This document shows, in pieces, positions 1-11,880 of a stretch of 64,000 nt of DNA. The notes under the pieces were generated by a model. That model did no database searches. It saw only the letters and a list, made by a program, of their open reading frames with translations, and had not been told where the DNA came from. The DNA comes from Aedes albopictus (taxonomy: Eukaryota > Arthropoda > Insecta > Diptera > Culicidae): contig NC_085138.1 of NCBI RefSeq assembly GCF_035046485.1, positions 444,145,204 to 444,209,203 on the forward strand, in the 5' to 3' direction. Position numbers and translations under genes: made by a program. Numbering within the stretch: position 1 is the stretch's first letter; every line of letters begins with the position of its first letter.

Positions 1-1811
1 ATTAAACGTCAGACTTGAAGCAAATGCAATCCATGTTTGATACGAACATGCATCTATAATTCATCTTTGACAGGTTATGCTAGAAATAAATGCAAACATT
101 TGTTTTGCGTGGCAGGTCGGCTCTTTTGGGAGTATTTATTTTTCCATTAAATTTACAAAGTATTTCCTTTCAGCGGGAAAACCCACCTCCCTAGTGGTAC
201 TTCCAATGCCAACATCATATGGATCACATTCGCTCCCGAAAACAACAGAATTTCGTGAAAATTTAACATTCGGGAAACTAAACATTTTTTGCAGGAGGAA
301 ATCTTCTTCGTTCTTGGTATTGAAGAAATCAATATGTAAGTGTAAGTTAGAAGTAAAAATTAAAGTTTTAGTTTCAAACATTTTATCAGTTCACCGAATA
401 AACATGAATATTTTTGTTTATTAACGAAATTTGTCTCCGTGACATTGTCGAAAAATATAAGAAAAATGATTTAGATTATGAGCAAATTGTGAAGTTTTAA
501 TGATTGCAAACATCTTTTGTAAACGTGATCTGTTGTTCACTAGTTTTTTTTTCTTGTTGATTTGCATAATTAGTCGGCGTTAAGTCAGACCGGACCATCT
601 GTTTTTCAATGATTTCGAAATAATGTCCTGCAAGCACTTGAAATTAGAAATTTCTGGCATTATTTTCGGAAATAGTATCATTCTTTTATGTAATGATACA
701 TCTGCATCAAAATAACGTCGAAAAGTTCAGGTTTAACGAATTCCTCAGCTTATCTTTACCTGCCCGAAAAATCGCGTAGTCCACTCAGACTGAACGCCGA
801 CCAATTAAAGGTTGAAAATCGACCATGGCGAATTCGAGGTACTTTAGCCATAACTGGTACACTGAGCCTAAACGAATCGCCGAAAAAGTTTTTGGGGAGA
901 TAAATATAACGTGGGTAGATCACCCTAGAAGGGCGTGTTACGACGTAAGATCTACCACATCAAGTTTCAATCTTGCTATTTTCGTGCCTAAAGTGGGAGC
1001 ATGGAATGAAACTTTTTGTAATGTTTGTGTTGTAATGTGAACGGTTTCTGTTTTTATTTATTTTTTTTCCTTTCCAATCTTGTGTTTGTCAAACATTGAT
1101 TGATAGCCTCAATCCTTTGGTCTCTTCAATATTCTTAATATCGAAATGCAGATGTGTTTATTATTTATATTTTTATTTTTGTGTACTAATGTGCTTTCTT
1201 TCAGGAATATCAAGGTAAGTTCATTAAACAGATCCGTAAACCATCCATCGAAGGTCAACTGTGCTCTAGACTGTCGAATAGTGCTCCTCATAACAATCCT
1301 ACCATATTAACACAAATTTCGTTTTCCTTAACGTCTATGGGGATAGTTGGGGACCCTGTGTCTTCTCAAGTAGACGTTGAACTTACATTCCTACCCTTTC
1401 CTTGCGATTGTAAAGACCTGGCCAGGTATACTATGTGATGCTAGTTTCGACCAACTCTAACACGTAACTCTAAGCCCTAGACAATGCATGCCCGTTCAAT
1501 GAGACTTGATTGCTATTGTTATTCCTTTACATGTTAAATGTTAAGCACCACCAGATGGTCTACAAGTAATATCTTTTCTCAGAAGCTTCGGATGACTTTG
1601 CGATCTTCGACAAAGTTTTGCGGCACATGTAAGGCTATAGTTCTGTATAATCGGTTAAGTGCTTAAAGAAAACAAATGTGCCCCTCACGAGAAGAATTAA
1701 AAAAAGATGTTTCCCTTAAAAACTTTTATACCAACTTCAAATGAGTTTAGCAGCGCCCAAATGTTAACGGATTTAGCTGAAAATTTGACCAGAGGATCGT
1801 GGCGTCATTTT
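1..1811. other. AT-rich spacer, no gene recognised
   Basis: I see no coding region, RNA gene or clear mobile element here. Open frames are short (longest about 115 codons from 77), overlap on both strands and show no family motif. A 71-codon frame at 825-1040 follows an ATG in fair context but its product resembles nothing I know. Long A and T runs are frequent. Confidence 0.5.
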
Positions 1812-2245
1812 GTGGACAACAATTTTCATTTTGTATATTTTTTGGATTGCTGAGAAAATTTCCTTATGATTTCCCAAAAAAAACATTATGGCTACGATGC
1901 TTCGTTCTTAAGTTATGATTTTTCAAAGAAAACGGCCCATATAGCACATCTGGACAATTTCCACACAATTGACCATAACTCAGGAATGGAGAAAAATCAA
2001 GTCTTGAAAATTTCACAGAATACAGCTTACGTAATTCCCTTCCAAAAAAATTTTTTTGAGAATTTTTCCGGATTTCCTAAATAATTTTTCCGACTTTTCC
2101 AACCAATTTTCCACAACTGTGGAAAATTTTGTGGAAAACAATTTTCATTTTGTATTTATTTTTCAATTGCTGAGAAAATTTGCTTATTATTTCACAAAAA
2201 AAATGTGTCTACGATGCTTCGTTCTTAAGTTATGATTTTTCAAAG
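1812..2245. repeat. Direct repeat pair, about 115 bp, offset 319 bp
   Basis: Positions 1812-1928 and 2131-2245 are clearly similar copies. Both run from GTGGAxAACAATTTTCATTT through GCTGAGAAAATTT to CTACGATGCTTCGTTCTTAA and end in TTTTTCAAAG. The sequence between and after them is AT-rich and contains further GGAAAATTTT-type words, so this may be the remains of a tandem array or of one larger repeat. It ends just before the truncated LINE. Confidence 0.7.
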
Positions 2246-2327
2246 TAGGTGGTGTCTGTGGAAAATTTTTGTTTTCCATTCGAGTTTTCCGGAAAATTAG
2301 GCGACCCTGATTTTTTCAATTTAGTTT

Positions 2328-4116
2328 TTGTTCATATATATAATATACACTAGCTACAATCGACTATCATACGCTCGATATGTTGACCGAGTTCAGAGGA
2401 ATCTTCGACTACACCCAAAACGCTTTTGGTCTTTTGTAAAGTCTAAGCGCAAGGAAGATGAACTACCGACGGCTATGCACTTTGGAGAATCTTCGGTAGA
2501 TACTGCTTCTGGAAAGTGTAACCTTTTTGCGCAACACTTCAAGTCTGCATTCTCGAGCGCCGATGTCACGCCTGCACTATTCGCTGAGGCCATCCGTGAT
2601 ACTCCATCGGATGTAATCGATTTTGGTATTTTCGATGTCACTGAAGAACACGTTCTTAATGCAATTCGGAAGCTGAAGTATTCTACGTCACCTGGACCTG
2701 ATGGCATTCCGTCATCTATGCTGAAAAGGTGTTCCGCTGCATTTTTAATGCCATTGACGAAGCTGTTCAATCACTCGCTGCAACAAGGTACCTTTCCTAC
2801 CAGTTGGAAAAACTCTTTTCTTTCACCTGTGTTTAAGAAAGGCGACAAGCGTGACATAGCTAACTACAGAGGGATAACATCATTAGCTGCCTGCTCGAAA
2901 ATATTTGAGATTATTGTGAAAAATGTACTGTTTGAATTCTGCAAGAACTACATATCCACGGCTCAACATGGATTTTTCCCTAAGCGATCAGTGTCTACCA
3001 ATCTTGTCGAGTTTACGTCACTATGCATTCGGTCGATGGATGCCGGAAAGCAAGTGGACGTGATATACACGGATTTCAAATCAGCGTTTGATCGTGTGAA
3101 TCATAGGATTCTCCTCAATAAGCTTGCTAAATTGGGAGTATCCGCAGGCTTTGTTAGATGGTTCGACTCGTATTTATCTGGTCGATCTATGAAAGTGCGC
3201 ATTGGTTCGACCCAATCGGAATCAATTCCTATTCCCTCTGGAGTGCCACAGGGAAGCAATCTTGGACCACTTTTATTTTCGCTGTTTATCAACGACGTAG
3301 CGTTTGTACTACCCCGCGGTGAAAGAGTGTTCTATGCCGATGACGTGAAGTTTTTCATCGTGGTCACCAGAATTGTAGATTGCTTGGCACTTCAGGCAAC
3401 GTTAAACTCTTTTGAATGCTGGAGCAGGCGAAATGGATTGGAACTCTGCGTGGGAAAATGCAATGCAATTTCTTTTTGCCGAAAACGGAATCCTATCCTC
3501 TTTGAATACTCTTTGCAAGGTGAAAAGTTGGAGCGGAAGAGCGAGATTAAGGATCTTGGAGTGATACTGGATACAGAGATGACGTTCAGGCCGCACTATG
3601 ATGATGTACTTACTAGAGCAAACAAACAGCTGGGCTTCATTTTTAAAATTGCTGATGGATTTCGAGATCCTTTGTGTCTAAAGTCTCTGTACAGCGCTTT
3701 AGTTCGCTCTATTTTGGAAACGGCAGCAGTTGTTTGGTGCCCGTATAACCGGAATTGGATAGATCGTTTTGAAGCTGTACAACGGAAATTCGTGAGATTA
3801 GCTCTTCGGGGCCTACCCTGGCGGGACGCTGTGCATCTTCCTCCGTATGAGCATCGGTGCATGCTACTGGGGTTGGATACTTTGGAGAAAAAGGAGATCG
3901 TCTATGCAATCCAGCTTTATTGGGAAGCTATTGAATGGCGAGATTGATGCTCCAGCCTTACTCTCTGAACTTCGTATTTACGTTCCTGAACGGCCACTAC
4001 GACGACGCAACTTTCTCCATTTGGATTCTCGCAATAGCCGATATGGACAACATGATCCTCTTAGGTATATGGTAGTGAATTTTAATAATGTTTTTGATGA
4101 TTTTGATTTCCGTTAA
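2328..4116 (+). pseudogene. LINE reverse transcriptase, 5'-truncated and frameshifted
   Basis: This is the polymerase part of a non-LTR retrotransposon ORF2, which copies element RNA at the target site. The 539-codon frame begins without an ATG (it opens on TTG; the first in-frame ATG is near codon 46), because the 5' part with the endonuclease is missing. Visible reverse transcriptase motifs are a palm A block with TDFKSAFD, the block SGVPQGSNLGPLLF, and the catalytic FYADD at residues 335-339. The frame is lost near 3895-3910; the homologous C-terminus continues in the next frame (from about 3905) as GKLLNGEID and ends DDFDFR at the TAA before 4117. The thumb region has WCPY and a DRxxLLGLDTLE-like block. 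The family style is jockey/CR1-like; I cannot assign the clade by eye. The frameshift and missing 5' end mean it is dead. Confidence 0.93.
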
Positions 4117-4294
4117 CGTATTTTGTAAAACTTAGATTTGTTATTTTTAAAATGTGAGTATTAGTTCTTAGTTTTAATTTTGTATTTTTAATGTGTAATA
4201 TGTTAAGATGTGGGTTTTTATGCCTAAAAAGGCTTTTCCCAACCACACTTCATTAAGACTCCAGAGGTCAGATGAAGAAATACAATACAATAAA
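2340..4294 (+). mobile_element. 5'-truncated non-LTR retrotransposon (jockey/CR1-like)
   Basis: LINE homology begins abruptly near 2345, after a TA-rich stretch, in the middle of ORF2. After the ORF a short AT-rich 3' UTR includes a GC-richer block ending in CAGATGAAG and a tail built of AATAC repeats followed by AATAAA at about 4278-4293. The short repeat-type tail instead of plain poly(A) fits CR1-like mosquito LINEs. I did not find a convincing target-site duplication. Confidence 0.85.
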
Positions 4295-4800
4295 TATGTG
4301 AACCCCACTTGTGAACAAAATTTCATTGAATTCTTAGAGGCTTCGTACCAATTTGTACGAGGCAGCCAATTAAACGTCCCATAATAAATTAAAAACTTTC
4401 CATTAATAATTCGAAAATTGCCAATAAACAAATAGGGGTGGAAGCAATACTAAACTATAAAAGTTCCATAACAATTCAAAAAGCGCATAAATAAATCAAA
4501 ACTTCTCATAAATAATTGGTTTTCGAGCAATAAAAAATGTCAGAATTTCCACAAATAAATCAACAAGATATTTATCAAATTAAAGGATGAAAACATTAGT
4601 CTTATTCCAATTAACACAAACTGCAGGACTCTATCAACAATGAGAGATCTAGTTATAAACCATTAACAGAAATGAGAAAAAATGGAAAAATATCTCTTTA
4701 ACAAGTGTGAATGGGCACTGCATCCGAATGAAGATTTTCAAGCTAAGCATCATAGACGATATTATTGGATTACATATATTGAAATACATTTACCTCGATG
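4295..4800. repeat. AT-rich region with degenerate CATAAATAA-type motif
   Basis: The stretch after the LINE contains variants of one motif at loose spacing: CCATAATAAATT, CCATTAATAATTCG, CAATAAACAAATA, GCATAAATAAATC, TCATAAATAATTGG and CACAAATAAATC between 4378 and 4563. It may be a worn short tandem repeat or only AT-rich drift. No gene is visible. Confidence 0.4.
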
Positions 4801-6450
4801 AATAATAAATCCGTCACTTATAATCTAATGCGCAGCCTCTCGAACCACTAGAAAGAGCCCACTCCAGCAAACACCACTTCAAGCCCGCACGGAAAACAAA
4901 AACAGCAAGAAACCGCACATTATAGAAATTCAAATTAGTCTAAAAGTGATACCTTGTAGCCTCATCAATGATTGACGGTTCCACGTCAAAACTGCTCAGA
5001 CGCGACTATAATACTGCCTTCAAACACTCGCCCCATCTCGTACCACCGTCCCACAGAACGAGAAAGCCACCTCCATCGGTAGCATTAGTTCCAACGGTGT
5101 GCATAGATAAGCGGAATACAAAGTCAGCGCTTCCACCTGAAATAAGGATCAGTTCTCCATAGGACTAGTCCTGGCCGTCAGTTCGCTTGCATCGATTCGA
5201 ACCTAAACTTCGCTCCGCAGCCACACTCAACACAGAGCTCTCAATTCGCTCACCGTAGAAGTGTTTTGTTTCATAATTATCGATTGATAAACTACAAGGA
5301 GAAGAAGGCGCAGTCAATGCAATGTGAGGATACACACAGAGACGCATTGCTCACTGGGCCATTATTCCTCCTCCCCATTAGCTCGTCGTCGTCGGTCGAT
5401 GGAGTCGTTGGGGTCGAGATGGGGTGGGCGCGCCGAGCCGGGAGGTGGTCTGAATATTTAAATTTGTTTTCAAGACAACAACCGGAGGAGCCTCTTGTGC
5501 AGCGGTGCCAATACACAATGCATTTTGCACACACACTCATATGTTCGATCGGCTGCAACGGCACAGGTGTAGGCCATCTAGGCGAGAGCGCCAGTTCTTA
5601 AATGGATACTGTTTGGTTTTAGAAATTCAAACCGAATGCAGTTTAGATGTTGATTTTCGTGTTGATTAGTATTGATTTTATGTGCGGGTTTTGTGTATAC
5701 ATATTGCATCTCAGCTTCCCTCTTTCTAGATGGGGGCTGATGCCGATGCCATTGTACTTATAGATGCATTATAATTTCGAAAGAAGAAAACCACTCGATG
5801 AGGGGCGAAAGGTTAGGTTAATGGATGTTACGTATGGTTCGGCACACCTCCGAGACGACCATCCATGTAGCCAACCAACATCGATGCACAACCAATGCAA
5901 TGCCACTTCCATACTACCTCGATCAAAGTAATCCGTATTTGAAACCTTGCTCATGAGGCTCATTATTGCACTGTGTAGAAATATTTGCTCTCTAATTGTG
6001 CACGTAGCTAATGGTCAGGTGTATCCTTATTCATTTGCTCCTTCTTCGACTAACCGAATCGGCAAACGGGCTGAACATGTGCAACAGACGTTCTCAAGTA
6101 GCATGTGCGATTACGCTGAAGGGCCGTCCATTCACCAAAAAAGTGAAAAACCCTGATTTTCTGTCATTATTCTCCCCCCTTATAGGCAATCGTGGACATT
6201 TCTCCAACCTGATTCCTTCTTCCAAATGTTCTTGTGAACAAAAAATAATGTTTGAAAACATTTTCATATTTGAGATAAATTGAAAAAGCTTAAACAAAGT
6301 TTTTTTTAAGTCAACCTTGCATCTACTTAAGAAAAGTGAACCATTCAGTACCTCGAGAATTGGAATACGAACAACAACAAAAAAAGTTTGCAAATCGGTC
6401 AACTAGTTTCTGAGATATCCTCATCACCGTAACGGAACTTTTTAAAAACA
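4801..6450. other. Non-repetitive island, no gene recognised
   Basis: Base composition is more balanced than in the flanks and no repeat unit is evident. It includes purine-rich and CGTCGTCG-type stretches around 5380-5440, an AT-rich core with ATTTAAATTTG near 5456 and a GGTTAGGTTAATGG stretch near 5812. Open frames of 85-111 codons overlap on both strands at 5266-5601 and match no family I know. A regulatory region or untranslated exon is possible; there is no direct evidence for either. Confidence 0.4.
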
Positions 6451-7334
6451 TAATTTCGAGATAATTCGCGTTCAGAAATTTCTTCTGATTTACCCACGGA
6501 AGTTTTTTCTGAGATTCCTCCTAGAGTACCAGCGTAAAGATTTGACTGGATTTTTTTTTATATTTACTGGGATCAAAACGGATAGTGATAGACAGTTCCA
6601 CCATTGAAAAAGGCCAAATACAATGTGCCGAAACGTCGGACAGAATAAAACTATCGGCTTCGATCCCCCTAGACAGCGAGAGTCAGTAAACTCCTAGAGT
6701 ACTTTATGGGATTGATTCAGAAGCTTCTACTGCAATTATTTCTCCAGCAGTACCATCAGACATTGATCTAAGAACACTTTCTAAGATTTCTCCAGATGTT
6801 TCTTCGAAAGACTACGAGGAGTTCCTGAAATTACTCCAGCAATTTCTTCTTCTGTACCCGCAGGAATGAATTCTGAGAATCATCAAGAAGTTTCCTCTTT
6901 GATTCGTCAAGAAATTCCTTTTAGGATTTCCTTTTTTGAGAATTCCTCCAGCAGTTCCTTCTGGGAGTTCTTCAAAAGTTTGTTTTGTGATGTTTCTTGG
7001 AGTCTTTCCAGTATTCCTCCAGGAGGATTCCCTCAGGAGCTCCGTCTGGGATTCTTCCTAGATATTCCAAGATTGATTAGGAATCTCTTCTGGGATTTAT
7101 CCAAAAGTTCCTCAAAGATTCTTCGTTCTGGAAATTTCAATCGCACTCCGGAATTCACTCTGGTATATTTCAAGGAGTTTCTTCTGTGATTCCTTCTTTT
7201 GAAAAATCCGAGACTCATCCAGAAATTCCTTCTTGAATTCATTCAGGAGTTCCATCCGTGATTTCTCAAGGAGTTCCTTCTGAGATTTTTATGGGAATTC
7301 TTCCAAGTGTTCTATCAGAAATTTCTTCAGAGAT
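6451..7334. repeat. Degenerate 12-bp satellite, T-rich orientation
   Basis: The region is made of drifted copies of a word like ATTCCTCCAGGA, with ATTCCTTCTGGGA and AGGAGTTCC variants at spacings near 12 or multiples of 12 bp. It is the complement of the GGAATTCCTGGA unit that is clearest at 16.7-17.2 kb. The open frames here (for example 6866-7189) are by-products of its period, which is a multiple of three, not genes. A retroposed fragment interrupts it at 6530-6690. Confidence 0.7.
6530..6690. mobile_element. Short retroposed fragment with 12-bp target duplication
   Basis: CTCCTAGAGTAC occurs at 6518-6529 and again at 6691-6702, bounding 161 bp unlike the satellite around it. The insert contains a T run, TTTACTGGGATC, and GCCGAAACGTCGG followed by ACAGAATAAAAC. 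The GAAACGTCGG word is familiar to me from the ends of several retroelements, Penelope-like ones among them, but the family is uncertain. The insert ends in GTAAA. No coding sequence remains. Confidence 0.65.
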
Positions 7335-7675
7335 TACTTATTTACTTTCAGTCCTGGGCACCCACGGTGGTACAGAGGGCCGAATTAAAAGATTTCAATA
7401 CTGGCCGATTGCCAGCCATCGCCTTGACCTGTGGCCAGGTCAAATTTCTGTCGACTTGCTTGATTTCGTTGTTGGGGCTGCGCCGCCATAAGCCTCTGGG
7501 TCTGCCTCTGCTACGATGTTCTGCTGGGTTCTAATCTAACGCTTGCTTGCAGATTTCGTTTCTGCCCCTGCGTAGAGTGTGGTCGACCCACCTCCACTTT
7601 CGCTCCCGAATTTCTGTCGCTATAGGCTTTTGAAGACATCGACGATGGAACTCCACGTTGGAGATCCAATTGTGA
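7335..7675 (-). pseudogene. LINE ORF2 C-terminal relic with an internal stop
   Basis: Read on the minus strand from 7671 to the TGA at 7348-7350, the translation contains RRCLQKPIATEIRERKWRW, VDHTLRR, EICKQALD, a stop (TAG in place of the expected TGG), NPAEHRSRGRPRGLWRR, LTWPQVKAMAGNR and LCTTVGAQD. This pattern (KWRWIGHTLRR, then GRPxxxWRR, then WxxxxxxAxDR) is the region after the reverse transcriptase in many RTE/I-type non-LTR elements. After the TGA, in element orientation, comes an AAATAAGTAA tail. The copy is 5'-truncated, carries one nonsense change and lies inside satellite. Confidence 0.85.
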
Positions 7676-7729
7676 AACTCTGGAATTCCTCAAAAAATAC
7701 TTTCAGAGATTTTTACTGAAATAAGACCA

Positions 7730-7888
7730 CCCAGACAGCCAGTAATCGTATAAGATGTTGCATAAGATGATAAAGTGCAGGCCATATGCGTGCATGCCTC
7801 CATTTAGGCGGATGTAAAACGTACGTACATATATCGCCTCCACTTTAACATCTTATACAGCATTTTCTACGAAGACTCGTTGACTGGG
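7730..7888. mobile_element. Foldback MITE with CCCAG termini
   Basis: Starting CCCAGACAGCCAGTA and ending in the complement of CCCAGTCAACGAGTC, the 159 bp fold back on themselves. CGTATAAGATGTT and AAAGTGCAGGCCATATG on the left pair with CGCCTCCACTTTAACATC and CTTATACAG on the right. A related copy lies at 31235-31364. No open frame is present. Target duplication is unclear. Confidence 0.65.
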
Positions 7889-9750
7889 CAGAAATTTCTT
7901 TAAAAAAAAATCCATCAGTGATTTTTTGGCAATAGCTACATGGCTACACAATTTCTTCGGGAATTTCTTCAGAAGTATCTCTAGGGACTCTTTCAGTGCA
8001 TAAAGGATTTTTATAGATGTTTCAGAAAAGCAGTTCCTAAAAAGTTTACCCCTGAAATATTTTTCATAAATTTCCCTTTTTTAGAATCATGCGGAAATTT
8101 TTCCCAAGTGTCCCTCCAGGAAATCCTTCAGATATTGCTTCCGGGATTCCTGTACAAATTCTTACAAATATTCTTTTTGAAATTGCTCATGCAGTCAGAA
8201 ATACCTCCGGTATCTCTTCAAAGATTTCTCCAGAGATTTTTTTCACCTTTTTTTCCCAGGAATTGCGCCAAAAAATTACTGGATGAATTTTCGAATTTTC
8301 ATTTTTTCAAGAATTTTCTGAAGGAAGATCTCCGTAAGACACGTCTGTGGAGATTTCTAGAAGAAATTCTCGAAAAGTTTCTGGAAGGATTCCAGGGCTA
8401 AAGCTCTTGAAACTCGTGAAAAATTTTTTGAAAGAAATTGTTTCTGAAGAAATCCTGAAGATACCACAGAAAAGAGGTATCGAAAAATTACTTCTACGAT
8501 TTCTCAACATATGAGAAGAAATATTGCTGATTTTTTTTAAACCAAAGTCTTGGGGGAATTCTTCAAGGAATCACTAAGAATATTTCGGAAGGAAACGATT
8601 TTTTAAGGAATCTTTAAAGGCATACCTGGAAGAACTTAAGGATACTCTCCACTCTCCATGTACTTCTACAATTATTTCTTGAAAACAGTGAGAAGTGAGA
8701 AGTGCCAAGCAATAAATCTTTAAAGGAAATCCTGAAGGATCACCAGTAAAATGTCTGAAAAGGCTCCGGAAGATAGGTCTGAAAACATTATAAAATGAGT
8801 TTGTGAGTTATTGGAGAAATATCCGGAGGAATTTTTGGAAAAATCCCTGTAGCAAGTTCAAAAAAAAATCTTTGGAAGAATTTCTATGAGAATTTTTATA
8901 GAAATGCTAAGAAATGGAGGAATTTCAAATGAAATGCCTGAGCAAATTTCTGGAGTATTTCTTGTTTGTATCCCAGAAGAACTTCGGCTGACGAAATTAT
9001 TAAATAAAGCATAAATAAATAATAAATGAAGGAATATCAGAAAGAAACTGTAGGCATTCCAGCAAGAATTTCTGAAGGAAGTTCTGGAAAAAAAAAACTG
9101 ATGACAGCTATAGGAATTCATATTAGCACCTATGAAGGAATCTAGAAATGAACTCTGGCAAAAATCTCTGAAGGTTTTGCTGCTAATTTTTTTAGATGTA
9201 TTCCTACAATAACTACTAAAGACATTTCTGCCGAAACTACATATTTTAGGAATCTCCGGGAGAAAATATATGGAAATTCCTTGGGAAACCACTACAGGAC
9301 TTCCAACAAGACATTCTCGAAAAAATTCTAGAGGAATTCGTGGAAAAAAACTCTAAGAACCAATTCTTCTCGTGCATGAATTCCTCCAGAAATTGAGGAA
9401 GTAATAATTTCAGGAATGCTATTAAAGTTTCCTCTAAAAGTTTTTATTAAAGATTTTTCCATGAATTCCTCTAGAAAGTTTTCGAGAAAGTCTTGTTGGA
9501 AGTCCTGTAGTGGTTTCCCAATGAATTTCTCCATATTTTCTTCCGGAGAATCTATCTTTGGAAGATTTTCTTGGAAATTCCCGAAAGAATATCTAGAAAA
9601 AAATCTGAAGAAACACGTGGACTAGTTTCATGAATAATCTTTTGGAAAATTTCTTGGGAAGAAATCTCAAGAAACATTTCAGGGGCAGTTTCTGAAAGAA
9701 TCGTTGAAGGAATTCTTCGACAAATTTGCAAAGCAATACAAAAATCAAGT
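7889..9750. repeat. Degenerate 12-bp satellite, mixed orientation
   Basis: The word ATTTCTCCAGAGA and its variants dominate up to about 8290. From there the complement orientation (GAAATTCTGGAAGGA) takes over, so the array switches strand. Around 9300-9490 both orientations lie side by side, giving a region rich in GAATTC half-sites. Purifying selection on coding is not suggested: frames break often and translate to F/L/R/K-rich peptides in any phase. Confidence 0.65.
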
Positions 9751-9754
9751 GAGC

Positions 9755-10250
9755 ATATTTTTTTTAATAAGAAATCAACAAAATACATTAACTTTTTCTT
9801 ACAACTTGAAAAAATCACGACTGATTGCCGGCAATATGAACACAACATATCAAACACTAATATCCTTCAAGAATGCATAGAGGTCCAAATAAAAATACAA
9901 AAATAATTGAAAAAATCAGAAAATGAATAAAATATTACAAAAAAGGTTTTTTTTTTGAGAATTTTCAAGAAAAAGGTTTATATTTTTAAAAAACCGCTCC
10001 GGTGGTGTTCCACAAGAATGCTTCAAATATGCATATCTTTCATTTAAGTGTTGAACACCTTGACTTTTCGAACATTGTTTTTTTTTAGGACAGCCTATCA
10101 TAGAGCTTAAAACTCATTATTCATCCATAGAGCTTCAAAAACATCAAACATCATCCATCATGAGTTGTGAGTGACCACCTAGGATTTTAATAAACTTCAT
10201 ACAAAATTCGTCAACTATGTTGAAGGTTTAAAAAATTAGCGCAATATGAT
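9755..10250. repeat. Dispersed AT-rich repeat, first copy
   Basis: Positions about 9830-10040 share an ordered set of words with about 12480-12715: CAATATGAACAC, TATCCTTCAAGAATGC, TAGAGGTCCAAA, AAAAACCGCT, and AATGCTTCAAATxTGCATAT. The two copies are diverged by many substitutions and indels. The rest of the interval is AT-rich with CATCATCC duplications near 10120-10160 and no gene. Confidence 0.7.
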
Positions 10251-10324
10251 GTGTTATGGGATTTGATTCAGTCATTTTTTTTATATTTTTTATATCAAAA
10301 ACGCCCATATTTTTATATCAAAAA

Positions 10325-10606
10325 GGGCCCATATAGCCGAGGCGGTAAACGCACGGGTATTCAGCATGACCATGCTGAGGGTGACGGGTTTGATTCCCGG
10401 TCGGTCCAGGATCTTTTCGTAAAGGAAATTTCCTTGACTTCCTTGGGCATAGAGTATCTTCGTGCCTGCCACACGATATACACATGCAAAATGGTCATTG
10501 GCAGAGGAAGCTCTCAGTTAATAACTGTGGAAGTGCTCATAGAACACTAAGCTGAGAAGCAGGCTTTGTCCCAGGAGGACGTTATGCCAAGAAGAGAGAG
10601 AGAGAG
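10325..10606 (+). mobile_element. Feilai-like tRNA-derived SINE, full length, copy 1
   Basis: This is a tRNA-headed SINE moved in trans by LINE machinery. The RNA polymerase III A box TAGCCGAGGCGG is at 10334-10345. The B box at 10387-10397 reads GGTTTGATTCC, with a C-to-T change at a conserved position, so promoter activity may be reduced. The tRNA-unrelated body (AAGGAAATTTCCTTGACTTC, then GTGGAAGTGCTC) ends in GCCAAGAAGAG and a (GA)n tract. A perfect 10-bp target duplication ATATCAAAAA lies at 10315-10324 and 10607-10616. Confidence 0.92.
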
Positions 10607-10616
10607 ATATCAAAAA

Positions 10617-11880
10617 CGAATACTACGTACAAGCTCCAATGAAAAAAATGTATATGTATTTTTTTTAACATGAGTAAAGCCGATGCAAATATTATTTTTC
10701 TTTTATGTCCGAGACTCCACATCGTTTAAGAGGGGGAGGGACAAAAATAAAAAGGAACAAAAAAATAAAAAGAAAAAAAAACTATTTAGAAATTAAAAAT
10801 TATATACCTACCATTGCAAAAACATTTTCAACTATTGAAAAATTGGTGCTTGGAAACACTGTTTCAAGTTTAAATGGAGTCATGAGCCGCCATGTTTTTT
10901 GGTCCCTTCAATATTTTGAGATTTTTGAAGGTGTATCAAACAAATTAAATATTTGCATTGCACAATGGTCGAAAAAAATAAAGTACGGCCATAACTCTTT
11001 TTATGTGTTTAATAGAAGTTATAGGTTTTCTAGATATGTAATAGAGTATTTTTAGTGTTTCAAAAGGGGTATTCAAAAATTACGTTACTTCAATAATTAA
11101 AAAAAAACTGTGTAAGTCAGTAAACCCCACATTTTTTTTAATTTTTTGCAAGAAAATCAATTTGAATTGAATTAAATGATCAACTTTCGATCGAATCCAA
11201 TCAAGTTTGTTCAAAACGTGTAAAAAATTTTGTTTCAGTCAAAAATGGAAAAACAACGGCAAATTGAAAACTCGCAAATTTCTGCGAAATATTTAAACGT
11301 TTTTATGCAGCCCTAGGCATGATGTTTAAGATACACTATTCGCAATTGCGGCGACACGTGACGACACAAACCGTTTTTAACTTAAAAATTATGAAAATTC
11401 CTAAGGTACAATATATGAAAATTTGAAATGGTTTGTGACATATTGATTTTGCATCATACATGCATTAAAACTGTTCAACAACAAGCTTTCATATGCTTGA
11501 TACCATAAAACATATATTACATTCTCAAAATATTAATATTTTACTTTTTTCAAGTGGATCATTTTTCAATTTTGTGATATAGGCCACTTTGGCAGTGAAA
11601 ATGCCATTGAAATATAAAAGCTGGTATGCTTTGAATTAAGAATCATGAAACTACAATACATTAACCTTGTTATAAGATAAAATTAAGTTTAAAAATATCA
11701 AATTCGTTTTTGGGGGTTTTGGCAGCCTCTTTGTATGGAGCCAGACCAATGTGCATTGGTCTAACAGTGAATTAAAAAATATTGTATATTATTAAATGAT
11801 TTTCGAAATCTGTAAATTCACATTTCTGACAAATAATTGATCTTTTTTTGATAAAGACCGTAAAAAAATAGAAAAAATCC
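10617..11880. other. AT-rich repeat-like DNA, no gene recognised
   Basis: The sequence is strongly AT-rich with poly(A) and poly(T) runs. A 116-codon open frame at 10705-11055 is lysine-rich at the start and resembles no family I know. Words such as GGCCATAACTC at 10989 recall the modular repeats further on, so part of this may be a worn repeat. I can support no gene. Confidence 0.4.

Noticed and set aside
2393..3909. Minus-strand frames under the LINE ORF
   Set aside because: Shadows of the reverse transcriptase frame.
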